Shown piece after piece: positions 24,457 to 36,474 of a stretch of DNA of 64,000 bases (positions are counted from its first letter, which is position 1; each line of letters starts with the position of its first letter). Where the stretch lies: contig JAJKFH010003599.1 of assembly GCA_023333565.1 (NCBI GenBank), forward strand, positions 186,001 through 250,000. Direction: 5' to 3'. The notes under the pieces were generated by a model. The model did not search any database. It was given only the letters and a program-made list of their open reading frames with translations, and had not been told where the DNA came from. The stretch comes from Puffinus mauretanicus. Taxonomy: Eukaryota; Chordata; Aves; Procellariiformes; Procellariidae. The position numbers and the translations under genes were made by a program.

Positions 24457-25946
24457 TAGACACTCCTTTTATCCAACAGGCATTAATTATTACAACCACC
24501 AAAATTTATCCACACACAGAAATATTTCCAGGATGACTAAAACATTTAGATAACAGCAGTAAATTAAATAGCATGGAGAAACACATGAATGCTGCTGAAT
24601 GGGCTCCAAAGGTGTCACACTCACTGAGCTTGCTGAAATTTTTCTAGACAAGCTTCAACATAGGAAATGTCCCCTGTTTGAAAAAATACACATTTGCTTT
24701 GCCATGCAAAGTTGAATTAAGACTGAGGAAATGCTGGAAACCAGGAAAAAAATAGCAATGGTTGTCCCAGACCCCGCAGCTGAGAGACCTAGCCTGTCCT
24801 TTGCTGTGCAAGTGCACACCATAATGATGTGGAGGAGTGCTACTCCTTTGCTATCCAGTAGGTCACAGCCAGCAGGGACCAAGAGCACTTACAGCATGTT
24901 CTTCTGTCTGTGTCAGAGGAAAATTTTCTTTCAGGCCAAGCCTGTGAGTTGATTATCTTCTGTATTTTATATAGTTCTTCCCTGAAAAATGGTAAAAATT
25001 CCCTCTTTTTCCTGCCTGTTTCATAGTGCTTCTAAGAGGAAGCAGATGACGTGCTTACCATGAAATGTTCTGGGGTTTGGGTAGTCTTCTAGCATAATTC
25101 AGGTTATTTGCTTTGGCCTGAAATACACTGAATTGTTTGGATGCTGACTGCTTTAGGGAGCATCTGTCTTCTCATGGTGCTGCAGTACCATGGTGATACA
25201 GAAGAGATTTGCCAATTAGGGAAGATTTCAAGAGAGGTCTTTGACTTGCTTTTTCCTCACTCCTCCGTCTTTTAGCATGCCAGACTTTTTGTTTGTTCAG
25301 TTCTTTATTTCATGCACTTTCCTTATTTTCTTTTCTTTTTATTGGAGAGCCTGTTCTAATGTCCAAGAAGGATCAGATTCATAAGGAATCTTTCACACAA
25401 GAATATTATGTTGTAAGTATTTGTCTAGTCCATACTAACTGCATGGGGTTTTGTATATAATTGTATATGCATCCGGAGAGGAGAAGAGGAGCTCCTGATA
25501 AAACGCAAGAAATGCATTTAAAATAACTTAACTTTTTTAATATAGTTGTTGGGAGAAAAGGGCAAAATCAGTGCTCTCCAGTGTCTGTTATGACAAAACT
25601 TAGCATAGGAAGAAAGAAAAAGGAAAAGTAATTCAGAATATCTCTCTAAGTTCTTATCAATGAGATTAAATCCAAGATCACACAAAGTAATTGAATCTGA
25701 TTGATCCAGTAACATTTGCATTGTCTCTGTTTTCCAGCATAAGAAGGTATGCCTTTCCAGAAAAAGAAACGAATCGTTCATTCAGTCATACAAGTGTAAA
25801 GTTTTCAAGAACTGGGCAAAGAACAGTAAGATTATTGAGTAGGACCAGCCTGTGCCAGGTCACAGTGCCTGTGCAAGAGAAATGCTCAGGGACCTCAGAA
25901 TATGCCATCATTTCAGATCCCACTGAATCACTATCACGACAAATCT

Positions 25947-25970
25947 GAGCATTTCCTCACTGAAATGCTC
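25947..25970. repeat. Perfect 9-bp stem-loop, 6-nt loop
   Basis: GAGCATTTC (25947-25955) pairs with GAAATGCTC (25962-25970) across the loop CTCACT. Confidence 0.9.
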
Positions 25971-27084
25971 TGTTTATTCCCCTCCTCACCCTTTGGCCCT
26001 CTATCAGTACTGGCAATCCCCTGTCGCAGTGTATTTCCCTCAGACTCCCCTTTATGCCAAGACTGGACATGTTTTTCCAGCACAGACTTCAACTATCAGA
26101 GAATATAAGATTCAACATCTTAGACCTTTCTAGGTGTAGATAGGTGACAAGTGACTACCCTTTCCAGTCCTGGGGAAACTGGATGTCTTCTACAAGCAAT
26201 GATGCCCAAATGAGAGGTTTCAAAGTTTATTGAGTTGGTTTCTTAGAACACCTGAGGGCTCCTGTTGTCCTGCAGAGCATCAGTAGCTCCCTGCCAGCAC
26301 TCTGCACTGGCGGAACGGGCTACGTCCACATTTCCCAGGGCTGCAGGGGCATGAAGGCATTCCCAAGACACACTACTTCCTCTTCAGGTTTCCCTAGAAA
26401 ACCCATGTGCCTTTTCAGCAGACAATGTTTGGCCTCTGAGGAAGGGTCTCGGGGTGCCCCAGGTATCTGACGGCCGTCCTGCGGCACTGCGGGAAGGGCA
26501 AGTGAGGCAGGTGGAGGTGCTTGGTTATGCACAGGAACACAGCCTGGTCATGTGGCTAGCAAATGCAGCAAGTGCACTGACTGGGCTTTGAGTTTACTCA
26601 AAGATAATTTACTCCTGCCTCAGAAGTGTGCCAGCAGGAAGGTGTGTGAGGAGATGGTAAATTTGGCCTGAAAAGGGACTTTTGTGAAGCCACGAAGAAG
26701 CTCTTGAGTCTCATCATTGTAGCAAGGTCCTTCTAGCAAGGACCTCTTTATGCCTGAAGTGCTGTATAAAGGGAATGGCAATAGGGGTGTATTTGGTTGT
26801 GACTATTCCAATTTGTCCATATCCCTAGTGCATCAGCTTCCAGAAGAATTAATTTAGTCTTTTTCCCTCCTATAGATTTAGCTTTTTCTATAGCTGTTGT
26901 GGCTGTCACAGTTTAGCATCTTGTTCTTCACCCCTCCATCTGCCAAGTACCAGACATGGTGACGTATCCACTCATAACATCTACCTCAGTCCTTCTCTTC
27001 AGCAGTGACACCTATGTGATCTTCTCCCTTCAGTGGCAGTAATACCTCCCTGGACTAATACCACTGATCAGCCTCCTTCCATGA

Positions 27085-27245
27085 CTGCCGCATGAAATAG
27101 GAGAGAAAAAAAAAAAATAAAGGAAAGAGGGGGAAAGATTTTCACAACAGAGAGAGCAAAAGGCCTGAGGAATGAGTTGGAAGTTGCCTGGATTGAACTA
27201 AAAGGAAAAGACGGGGAAGGCAGCAGGGATAGGGAAAGGACAAAA
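27085..27245 (+). other. Purine-rich tract
   Basis: The plus strand is strongly enriched in A and G, including a 12-base A run near 27105 and G/A runs such as 'ggaaagagggggaaag'. No coding signal is apparent. Confidence 0.6.
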
Positions 27246-28464
27246 TAGCTATCAGATTATCAAGTGAAGTTGCACCAGGGAGAGTGGGACCTTTTTCAAT
27301 ACTGGATACAAGAAGGGGCACTGCAGCTGTCTTGCAAATAAACAACAGCAGTAATGAGAAATCAGAGGTGGTGTGATTTGGCTAGAGAGTGTCACATACG
27401 TCCAGACAAAATAATCAAAAATGCTCAGATAAATCAGTCCTAAAATCTTCACCTTTCTGCAGTGTTATATGCAGATGAAACTTGCAGACCTTTACACATT
27501 TTTGCAAAGAAACCAGTGCAATGCCATGGTTTAATCCATGCATTGAAAAACATTGGTTTGAATGTTCGAGAGCTCTTACTCCTCTCATTATTTGGAAAGA
27601 GCTCTTTAAAATCAGTCTGAAGACTATATATAACCTATGTTTTTGATGATTAAAGCATTAACGGGACTAGGTACCATAAATTCAATACAACAGGATTTCT
27701 GTGTTCCTCTAAGCTTTTTTATTTATCCAGTACAACAAAGAAAGAAAAACAGATAATGAAGGGTGGTTTTGTTTGGAAAGCATGCAAGGTAGCTCCCCAA
27801 AACTGTGAATCCAAGTCATGTAACTAGTATTTAGGAGCTATGATAAGGAAATGGAGAGCTGCAAAATAATGCATACCATATATAGATGTCTCACAACACC
27901 TTGTCAGGTATAAATCCTACATCACGTATAAAGAAGGTGTGATACAGAGCTTACATAATTTTCTGAGGGAATTTTTGTCAGACACAGATTTTGCTAGCTT
28001 GTATTCTATTGCCTTGACCACTAGACTATGCTAAGTTAAAGATGATTGTAGTCTACTGAGATCTAACTGGGTTTTATCAATCTTTTTTTAATATTATTAT
28101 TTTAAATAAATAAATGGAGTGTGTTAGTGGTATGTTAATGCAATTGTTGCCCAGGGCAGCTAAAACTGGAGCAGGAATCAGAGTTTCAGAGTAAAGATAG
28201 ATGTGAAATGAAAATGAAAAAGATTAAAACCGAAAGCCTTAGATAATCATATGTTTTTAAAAATATCAGGAGAGCTGGGGAGAAGGGGTAGTCTTCTAAA
28301 AGCTTGTCTCTAGCATGTCATAAAAACATTTAGGGCATTCACCACCTAGGGGAATTGGGAAAAGTCTGTGGGTGGCTGCAAAGACCTCAAGGTGCCTTTT
28401 GATTACGAGCTAGAGGTAAGTAGTAGGATAAGTGTATTACACTCTGAGATTAGTATCTTATTCG

Positions 28465-28491
28465 GAGTGGCTGAAGAGTTTTCAGCCACTC
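28465..28491. repeat. Perfect 11-bp stem-loop, 5-nt loop
   Basis: GAGTGGCTGAA (28465-28475) and TTCAGCCACTC (28481-28491) are exact reverse complements with the loop GAGTT. The arms are mixed sequence with about 55 percent GC. Confidence 0.95.
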
Positions 28492-30404
28492 TATAGAGGT
28501 GAAGTAGGCTGTGCTTATGGTTCAGATGGACAATACAGGCAAGCAGAAGTAGCAGCTCATGGCAGATGAAAGCAATGATACCATTGCCCTACTCCCCGTG
28601 TCCTTGGAGGGCTGTAGTCCCCTCACCCTGCGTGGTTTTGTGGGATTAGGCTTTTGGTGGTTTAGCTGCCTGTGCCAGCTAGCCACGGTCAGGCAAGTAT
28701 GGCCTGTGGAGATGGGAAAATGTGGAACTGCTCTTTTTAACCACAAGTAGGGACCTCTACTCTTAGCCTTACAGTCACCCTCTCAGCTGTTGGAAAACCC
28801 TTAGCTTCTTTCAGACTTATTTTATCCACCCTGGTCATACTTAGCGTAGCAAGTGGCTTCAGCACCAAATTCTGGATTATTGTCCTTAGCTTTGACCCTG
28901 TGGGGGGGAGCCAGACGCACTGGGCTGGACTCGCAAACGCAACTTGGGGTGTCATGATGAGTTAGGTCCCTATTTACCCATGAGGATCTGGGCTTTTTCT
29001 CTTCATTTTTAGAACTTGGGAACATGACTGAGCTGTAAAGGTTTAACAAGTTGGGGCTAAAGGTCCCGAGAAGGAAGTGCAAATATAAGGAACAAACAGG
29101 CAGAATCCTTAAACAAAATGCCTGCACCATACATTCTCCCTCAGGTGCTAGTTTTAGGGAGGAGAAGTATGAAATCCTATGGTCTTGCATCTGTAATTTC
29201 AGAGAAAATGGTGTCTTTATAGGAAGGAGATATAATGTCTTTGACGTACTCATCTTTCTTTGCCAGTGTTTGGCATCAGTTTAGATTTGTCCAGGGGTGA
29301 AGTGACTAAAAGCAGCAAGTTGTCTAATCACCTGTGTGACACTCAACCTTCTCAAGGCAACTCACTACTAAGGCTACATTTGAAGATACATTCATTAACT
29401 TTCAACAGAACCCAGTGCTGAGAAGATGGCAGAAGTATAAGCTTGGCCAAAAGAGCTAGAAGAGAGTACAGCACTTCCTGCAACTTGATAAAGTTATTTT
29501 AAAAGTTATCTTGGGTGTTTTCTCAATATATGGATTCAAGGGACTTTTTAAAATTATTGTCTCTAAAACAATGAAAATCAGTATTATATGAATGATGGGA
29601 CTCCCTTATTAGCTAATTATTGTTCCTATAATTAACTGAAAGCAACTAATCACACATACATCTTTTGAATAATTGACTGATTGAGGTAATGACTAGCTTT
29701 CAAACGTATTTGTCACTGATTTGTAACTCACATAGGTGAAAATATGCAATGAAGTCGATGGCTGCTAGGAATCTGAAGTAAAAGAACAATCCTCTATTCA
29801 TGTCCCATGTCACAGTGCTGTGATGAAGCAGCTTTTTAAGTGCTCCTTGAGGGAGTTTGCACATTTGCCATTTTGTCATTACTATACTCAACTCTCTTCC
29901 CCCAGAGGAGATCGGCAGGAGATTGAGGAAGGTGGAGTGAGCATCCTAAAAGGGGGAAGATGTTCCTCTGTTTATTTGAAATGTTATTCATATGGTCTCT
30001 GAATTACACACTGGTGAAAGATGCCAAGTTAACAGCCTGGGATACTGGAATTTGTGTTATCCAAAGACTATGGGAAAAACAGAAGCTATCTATCTGCTTT
30101 AATCTATAGCTGGCTTTAACCTTGAATGTTTTTCCAGCAGAATGGTTACTTTGCTAGAAAACACTGTTCCAAGGCAACAAAAAGCCCTTCGCAAGTTTCA
30201 TCAAATACAGCAAATAATTTTAACCAGCAGAATAGATAGAAGAGGAAAATGCAGAAAAATTAAAATATTGTATATCAGTATTTCTGAACTACCACAGTTT
30301 GCTTTTCCTTTTGACCAAAATGTTAGAAAAGGATGAAAAAAAAAAGGTTAAATAACTGGAATAAAAGTCTTAGAAGCATGGTTTTGGTCAGGTGAATTTG
30401 GGGT

Positions 30405-30429
30405 ACTCCAGTGCTGACCAGCACTGAGT
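30405..30429. repeat. Short inverted repeat with one bulge
   Basis: CAGTGCTG (30409-30416) and CAGCACTG (30419-30426) pair perfectly across two bases. With the C at 30408 bulged, ACT (30405-30407) and AGT (30427-30429) extend the stem to 11 bp. The tight loop makes a DNA-level palindrome more likely than an RNA hairpin. Confidence 0.8.
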
Positions 30430-30705
30430 GTTCATAAGCCTCAACATAGCTAACCCAGAAAGACAACTCCTTCAGGAGGTGACCCAAATTTCAGGTGCCC
30501 CTGCAAAAGCCTCTCTGCCTCCATTGATTGTCCAGAAGGCCTATGTAGACAGGCCAACTAAATTAGACATCTCTCAGCTGCCTGAAATTCAATGGTGTGA
30601 CCTTTCAAAATGTGTCACTCTGCTTGAATTAAACATTGTAGGCTGATATGAAAAAAAAAAGGGTTTTGTCTCACTGAAATTATAAAAGTATTTCTGTGCA
30701 ACACT

Positions 30706-30739
30706 TTTTTTTTTAATTTGATACCAAATTAAAAAAAAA
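30706..30739. repeat. AT-rich perfect 15-bp stem-loop, 4-nt loop
   Basis: A T9 run plus AATTTG (30706-30720) is the exact reverse complement of CAAATT plus an A9 run (30725-30739), separated by ATAC. Nine of the 15 pairs are homopolymer, so only the inner six are informative. Confidence 0.9.
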
Positions 30740-31929
30740 GAAATATGTATTTACAGCATAGTTCTAATATCCAGTTCTTATTTTAGCACTCGAGATGTAG
30801 TTTTTTGTCCCCTCACGTCTAGGTTGAGACCACTGACTATTTTACCAAAAACAAAACAGATGATGGTTCCAACATTTTGATTACTGCTGGCCCCTAGCAT
30901 GGATATCTTCAGGCTATTAAATCTTGTGGATGAAAGAAAATTTGCTTCTTCAAATCATGCAACATGAAGCTTCTCCTACAGGTCTGAACTATGACAGACA
31001 AGGACCAACAGCTGCCTGGTGGAGGAAGGATCTTGTCACAGATTTCAGATTTGGATTTGCAACCACAAAGTTAGAAGATACTTTTCTTTGGGGACAAGAA
31101 AAGGAAAAAGTGGGATGAATATGGGGTTATTGCTAATCTAGAAAGAAAAGCAGGCATTAAGCAGAAATAACTTAAGAGGTGGTTTCCTCATTTTGGTATG
31201 TCACTCCAAAGGCGAATCCAAATTCACAACAGAAACACCACTTGTAGAAATGTCTTCCAAAGCTGGATGAAGAAGAAAGGCAAAGTTAGATCTGAGATCC
31301 AGCTAACTCTCACCACTATGCTGACTTGAATGGCATGCTCGTGAGTAATACCAGCAACTAAGATTTGGCCTTGAAACAACCTCCATATCTGCACGGAGTG
31401 CTCTGACTTGGGACTGCAGATACACAGCTTGGCCAGACGTCAGGCTTGACTGTGTTAGTGTTGATTTCCCCCTTTCCTTTCTGCAGCCGCCAGGACGGTT
31501 CCTGCGCACAGCCTCCGGGTCGCTGTCAGTAACACTGCAGGGCTGCAGACCCAGAAGATCCTGATGATGATGAAGGCAAAAGCCAATAGCCCAAAGGCTG
31601 ACACGTAGCCCTGACCACTACTGGCTGGTGGGTCCTGCAGCCTAAAAACAGACACCTTTTACTACTCAGTCACCCAGACAGGACATTTTCAGCCCATATG
31701 TGGTCTAGACTTTGTACGCTATTTCCCATTCCTCACGGCAATTGTGGTTTAGCCCTCACCGCTCTTCTGCATTTTGCCTGCCTTTGTGACACTGGAATAG
31801 TGCAATTTCTCTCAAACCTCCAATTTGAGCAGTCCTACCGGATGTCAGATCAGAACATAAGACCCAACTTATAAGGATCAGAGAAAAATAATAAAACCCC
31901 ATCTGTCTAACCAGGCACCAATCACTGTG

Positions 31930-32090
31930 TTATCTCAGCACCTCACAAATAAAGCATGTCATACAGAACATTTATTGCCATTTACCTCAGGGATGTTGTT
32001 TGCATATCGGTCTTTATCTTAGGGTTTTGCAAAATACCTGAAGGTATTTGAGTCAAGGCACAGAGGACAAGGTGAGCAGTAATTGCAGTT
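31930..32090 (-). repeat. Possible MIR-like SINE remnant, minus orientation
   Basis: 'tatctcagcacctcaca' resembles the reverse complement of the MIR-family phrase 'tgtgaggtgctcagata'. A weaker 'tcaaggcacagagga' downstream could fit the inner part. The rest is too diverged to align by eye. Confidence 0.3.
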
Positions 32091-32435
32091 ATTCAGACCT
32101 CATGACACTTGCCACAACTGTCAAATAACAAAGTTAACTAATGAGATAGTCCATACCTGTGAAAGGATTCATAAAGAAAAAGGACTCTATCTTCTCTTCC
32201 TACACTAACCTTCCAGTTAATTGCTGAAATGCTCCAGCTGACCATCACAGAAAGTCAATTCTGTGCATGTAATGTACCTAAAGCGAAAAAGCCCAACCTG
32301 CCATTAAGACAATGTATAAGCTTGCAAGAGAGGTTAAGTGCGTGTCTCTCTGTCTAACCCACCACAGTAGGATTCAGGAGCACCAGACCATCCTCAGTCC
32401 TGTTACAGCCCTGCATCCAGAGGAGCCCAACTCCA

Positions 32436-32515
32436 CTTTTTCCTCCATATCTCTACCTTGAAAATGGAGATAACAGCAATCGTTTGACTCACTTGGACAT
32501 TGTGAAGATTTTTTA
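32436..32515 (+). repeat. Possible MIR-like SINE remnant, plus orientation
   Basis: 'tttttcctcc...ctaccttgaaaatggagataaca' followed by 'cattgtgaagatt' follows the MIR pattern 'tttcctcatctgtaaaatggagataa...ttgtgaagatt'. It is short and diverged. Confidence 0.45.
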
Positions 32516-35500
32516 AAAATCACTTTCAGAAAATTGACAGAAGACATTTCTGAGTTTTAAATGGTCAGAAGCATTTTTTTTTTCAGATAACAGGACAACG
32601 ATGATGCAAAAGCAGTAGGTGGCAGAAAATGTTTCAAGTTTGGATTAAAAGTACGTAGGATGTAGACCACTAAGATGAGCCCTCCTGCAGAAGGTGTTGC
32701 AGAAATATTTCCACTTCCAGGGAACATGCTGTACTAGTGCAGAAAATGTCATTCCTTACTCAAACACTGACCCTTTTTTGTCTGTCTCTGACTAAGTTGC
32801 ACCCCAAGGGGCCAGAAGTCAAAGTGTTTTTTCAAGCAATTATACATAATTACATAGTGATGCAAAGTGCCATAAAATGAATGAGAGAAGACATTTGCAA
32901 AGAAGTGCTTTTATAATCCTTGTCATGGTGTACATGGAACATTTTATCCACACTCAATCTTCATATTTCCTAAATTTACATTATACATTATAGTCATATT
33001 ATAGGCAATATTATCTATTGAAGTATGCATTAATTAGCTTGGCTTTACTTCTAAACAGAGGTCATATAGTTAATTATTAAGCAGTTGAAGGAGTCAGAGA
33101 AGTCTTTTCTTATCATGTTCTGCTCCATAATCTTCATAGTGCAATATCTTCCAGGGAAGTGCAAGGACTAGTCTTAAAGAAAATAGATAGGCATATCATT
33201 AGTCTCCAAAAGTTACCATCCTAGGTAGGTCTTACAGCTGTGAGCCAAAGAAGTCTACATTAAACAAGGCCTGAACGTGCAGAGAGTCTGAAGCTGTCCC
33301 ACCTATTCATATGGGGCGAGCTTCTGTGATAGTGATGATACTTTATATGGCAACAGTTGAGCTCTGCAAAGCAAGGGCAAAGGAGTAGAAGTATCATCAT
33401 GCAAAGGAGCTGCATTACTTATCCTGGAGGCTTGGCTACACATACAAGTAGGAAGGATAAGAAAGGAGACTAATTTATATAGCCTGACCTACCTCACATT
33501 AGCTGCACAGCCACATTTTATTATTCATGGTAAATGCAAGGTAATCTTTCCCTGCTTATAAGTTTATAAATTCACACTCCATCATAACTGATGGAGTCTT
33601 GTTTGTAACGATTCCCCAAATGTCTGTTCCTTAGAGGAATCCTCTCATCCTACATGGTAAACTGCCAGGGGTTGTGACTCTTTCTGGGGATTCTTCTACA
33701 TCCCAAAGACACGTACATTTCAATGTTTTACAAAAAAAACACCCTACTTACAGGCAGAAAATGTATGTTTTGTTCAGAAAATAAAAGAAATAAAGAAGGA
33801 CAAATCAACAGCTGATTCACAATTTATGACTTGTTAAACGTTTTGCTTCATAACCACAATCTGTTTACATGAATTGCTTTAGTGTAAGAGTCGGAAAGTT
33901 AATTGCTCAGTTGCAGGAACCCTAGATAAAAGCTTGTTCAGTAACTATAATTCACTACAGCCTACCAGAAGTCTGGAGGCATATAACTTTACACCACAGT
34001 AATTCTACTGCCCTCTGATGATTCGCAAGTAACACAAGGGGTTTGAACGAAAAGGGAGATTGTCTTACAAGAGGGTGATACTAATTGTAATTTATTCCAA
34101 TCAAAGCTCCCAAGCAGCATCATTTCTGTGCTCTTTCACATCTCTGCGTGTCCATTTCAAGAACATCCTATAAGCTTGGGTCAAGGTTTTCAAAAAACAG
34201 TGTTTGTGCTGATCTGCTCCCCACCCATATTCAGCAGTGATATATCTTAAATGCCACAGACATACTTCTAACAGTGTACATTATTCTATATTTAGTTGGA
34301 ATCCAGGAGCCTTTAAGATAATGTCCAGAAGTGGTTACATCATGTCCTTCCTTATGCTTCCCATAAACTGAAATGTCATCTCTATAAACTTCCACTCCCT
34401 TTAGGCCCTCTGGGCAGCATCTCACTCACTTTCCTTCAGACCAAGTGTCTGCAGAAGCAGTAACCTTCAACAGCCCTTTGTGCTTCGTCAGCAGCTGTTG
34501 CCAAGCTGGACAAGGACTTTGGGGAAGCTGCAGGCTGTACGCATGAGGGCTATACTGACACTTTGGGTAGCATGGAGATAGAGCCCAAGCCCAAGCAAGC
34601 AGTCTCGATGCTCAGCTTCCTTCCCTCCCTGTTTCATGGTTAGGCACCTTTTTCTTCTCTGCCCAAGAAGAGCCTTTCATGGGGACCAGTGGGATTGTTG
34701 ACTGCACAGAGTGGGTTTCCAGCTTCCACAGCAGCCCCCCTTGAAGGACACACTTCTCACAAAGCCAAGGCCCAGGGGCTTTCCTGTGTGCTTGCAAGAG
34801 CTGGTGGAGGGGCCTTGGATTACCAGGTTACAAAGGCGTCACTCATATCCTCTTTGCCTTTGTAACATCTATGGGCTTTGAATGGATCTAGACAACTGAT
34901 TTGTTACCTTGAGCTGATGCACTTTTGTCCCTTTACAAATCCCAGTCACCTCTGCCCTGGCATCAATGTGAAATGCAACAACTGTATTGCAGACCTTAAA
35001 GATAACAGTCTAGGCTTGTTCATGAATGCTTGTTGTGGACATTGAACTCAGAAAATAGGTAACTCTCACTTGTATTTGCCCTTTCTCCCTGGCTCCTTTG
35101 CTTTGACAGACACATTCCCAATATCCTATTATCTTGCATGTTTGTACTACAGTAAGTAGGCATAACTGATTTACCTTTTCTCTAGCATTCATTGCTTTCT
35201 ATACTTCCATCCTGCCCCTTCTTATTCATCTTTTCTTCTGAGCCGAACAAAGGAGTCTGTTACAAAAAGGAGAACAAGATTACCACTGAAAACTACCGTG
35301 AATCTGTCTTCCCTTCACTGCACAGCCTCTGCCTAAAACCTTTCCTCAGCTTTCTATCTCCCATTTAAAGAAACAGCGGGTTCCTAACCAGGGCTTTTTC
35401 CTTTTTCTTCTCCAACATGGGGTCTATCGGAGCACAGAGCCAGACAACTTTCCAGCACCTTCATCTTCACAGTGAGATCCCACACCAGCCCTGTCCCTGG

Positions 35501-36120
35501 TGTAACAGCCTTGGGCCAAGTGGAGCAACAGACAGCACAGCAAAGTGGTACCAGCTAATTATTCACTAAATGCTTTCATCTTTTTAGTGCACTTTAGCAA
35601 CCGAAATCAGGAAAAATGTCCGTACCAAGTCACCAGCAAGGCCTGCCAAACCATAAGTGTGTCCCACCCAAAATCATAAGCTGGCTATGAGGCCACAGCT
35701 TTAGGAAGCCACATGTCAATGAGGGACTCTCACTATACACATGATGCTTCCTTCTTGTTATAAAAAGAAATATTTTTCTTTGACTTCTCTAAAGAAGCAA
35801 AATTACCAAGCAGGAAGCAAAGAAGGTTAAGAGATAGAGAGGGTTATAGTCACAAAATTAGTACAAGCACAGAAGTCTCCAAGAGCAACTGCACTTAGGA
35901 AAAAATCACTCAGTAAACATACGAATCTCTGCTAACCCAAGAATATGATTCATTAGGTACCAACTCACTGTCAATGACTACTCTTTGGTTGTTCTCAATT
36001 TTTATTTATTTCTTCTAACTCAGATAAATAAATTTTGCTTCAACCCTAATGCATGACTCACTGTTCTGTAAAAGAGCAGGTTAGTAGCAGCAGTTGCCTC
36101 AGCTGGGAAGTATCAGGCGC

Positions 36121-36137
36121 CTCTCTCTCTCTCTCTC
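36121..36137 (+). repeat. (CT)8 microsatellite
   Basis: Seventeen bases of uninterrupted CT alternation. Confidence 0.95.
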
Positions 36138-36451
36138 ACCTCTTTTGTGGCAATAACTACTTGCTGTGGCAATGATAAGAGAAGCGCTATTCAGGAGTTC
36201 AAATGCTCCCAGTGAAACTAAAAATTAGTGCCAAGAACAGCCCCAAATTGAAGAGCAGATGTCAAAAAGTACCCCTCAAACTGTACGAGGGGGTAGGAAA
36301 GAAGCAGAGGAAATGAGAGATGGAGGATGACCTGCTTTTTCTGTGCTTTTTCACTGAATGATTCCAATAAACCTAATGCTTTCTTTTTTCAATAGTAAAT
36401 AGAAAGTTACTTCAATGAAGCCCATCCCCTACAGCCACAGGATTCATTCCC

Positions 36452-36474
36452 TTTTTTTTTAAAAAAAAAAAAAA
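36452..36474. repeat. T9-A14 homopolymer palindrome
   Basis: Nine T bases are followed directly by fourteen A bases, a perfect loopless palindrome of at least 18 bp. Such sites can arise by slippage at an A run. Confidence 0.95.

Larger units (their letters stand above)
21501..31929. other. Unique non-coding DNA with several perfect hairpins
   Basis: No gene or clear transposon. The interval contains a moderately GC-rich block with no CpG clustering (22950-23570), a purine-rich block (27085-27245) and the inverted repeats listed separately. The short minus-strand frame at 31455-31655 encodes a hydrophobic segment but has no family match. Confidence 0.5.

Noticed and set aside
27960..28035. 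'cttgaccactagactatgct' as the end of a MIR in minus orientation
   Set aside because: Only one short phrase agrees and the rest of the expected element cannot be found.
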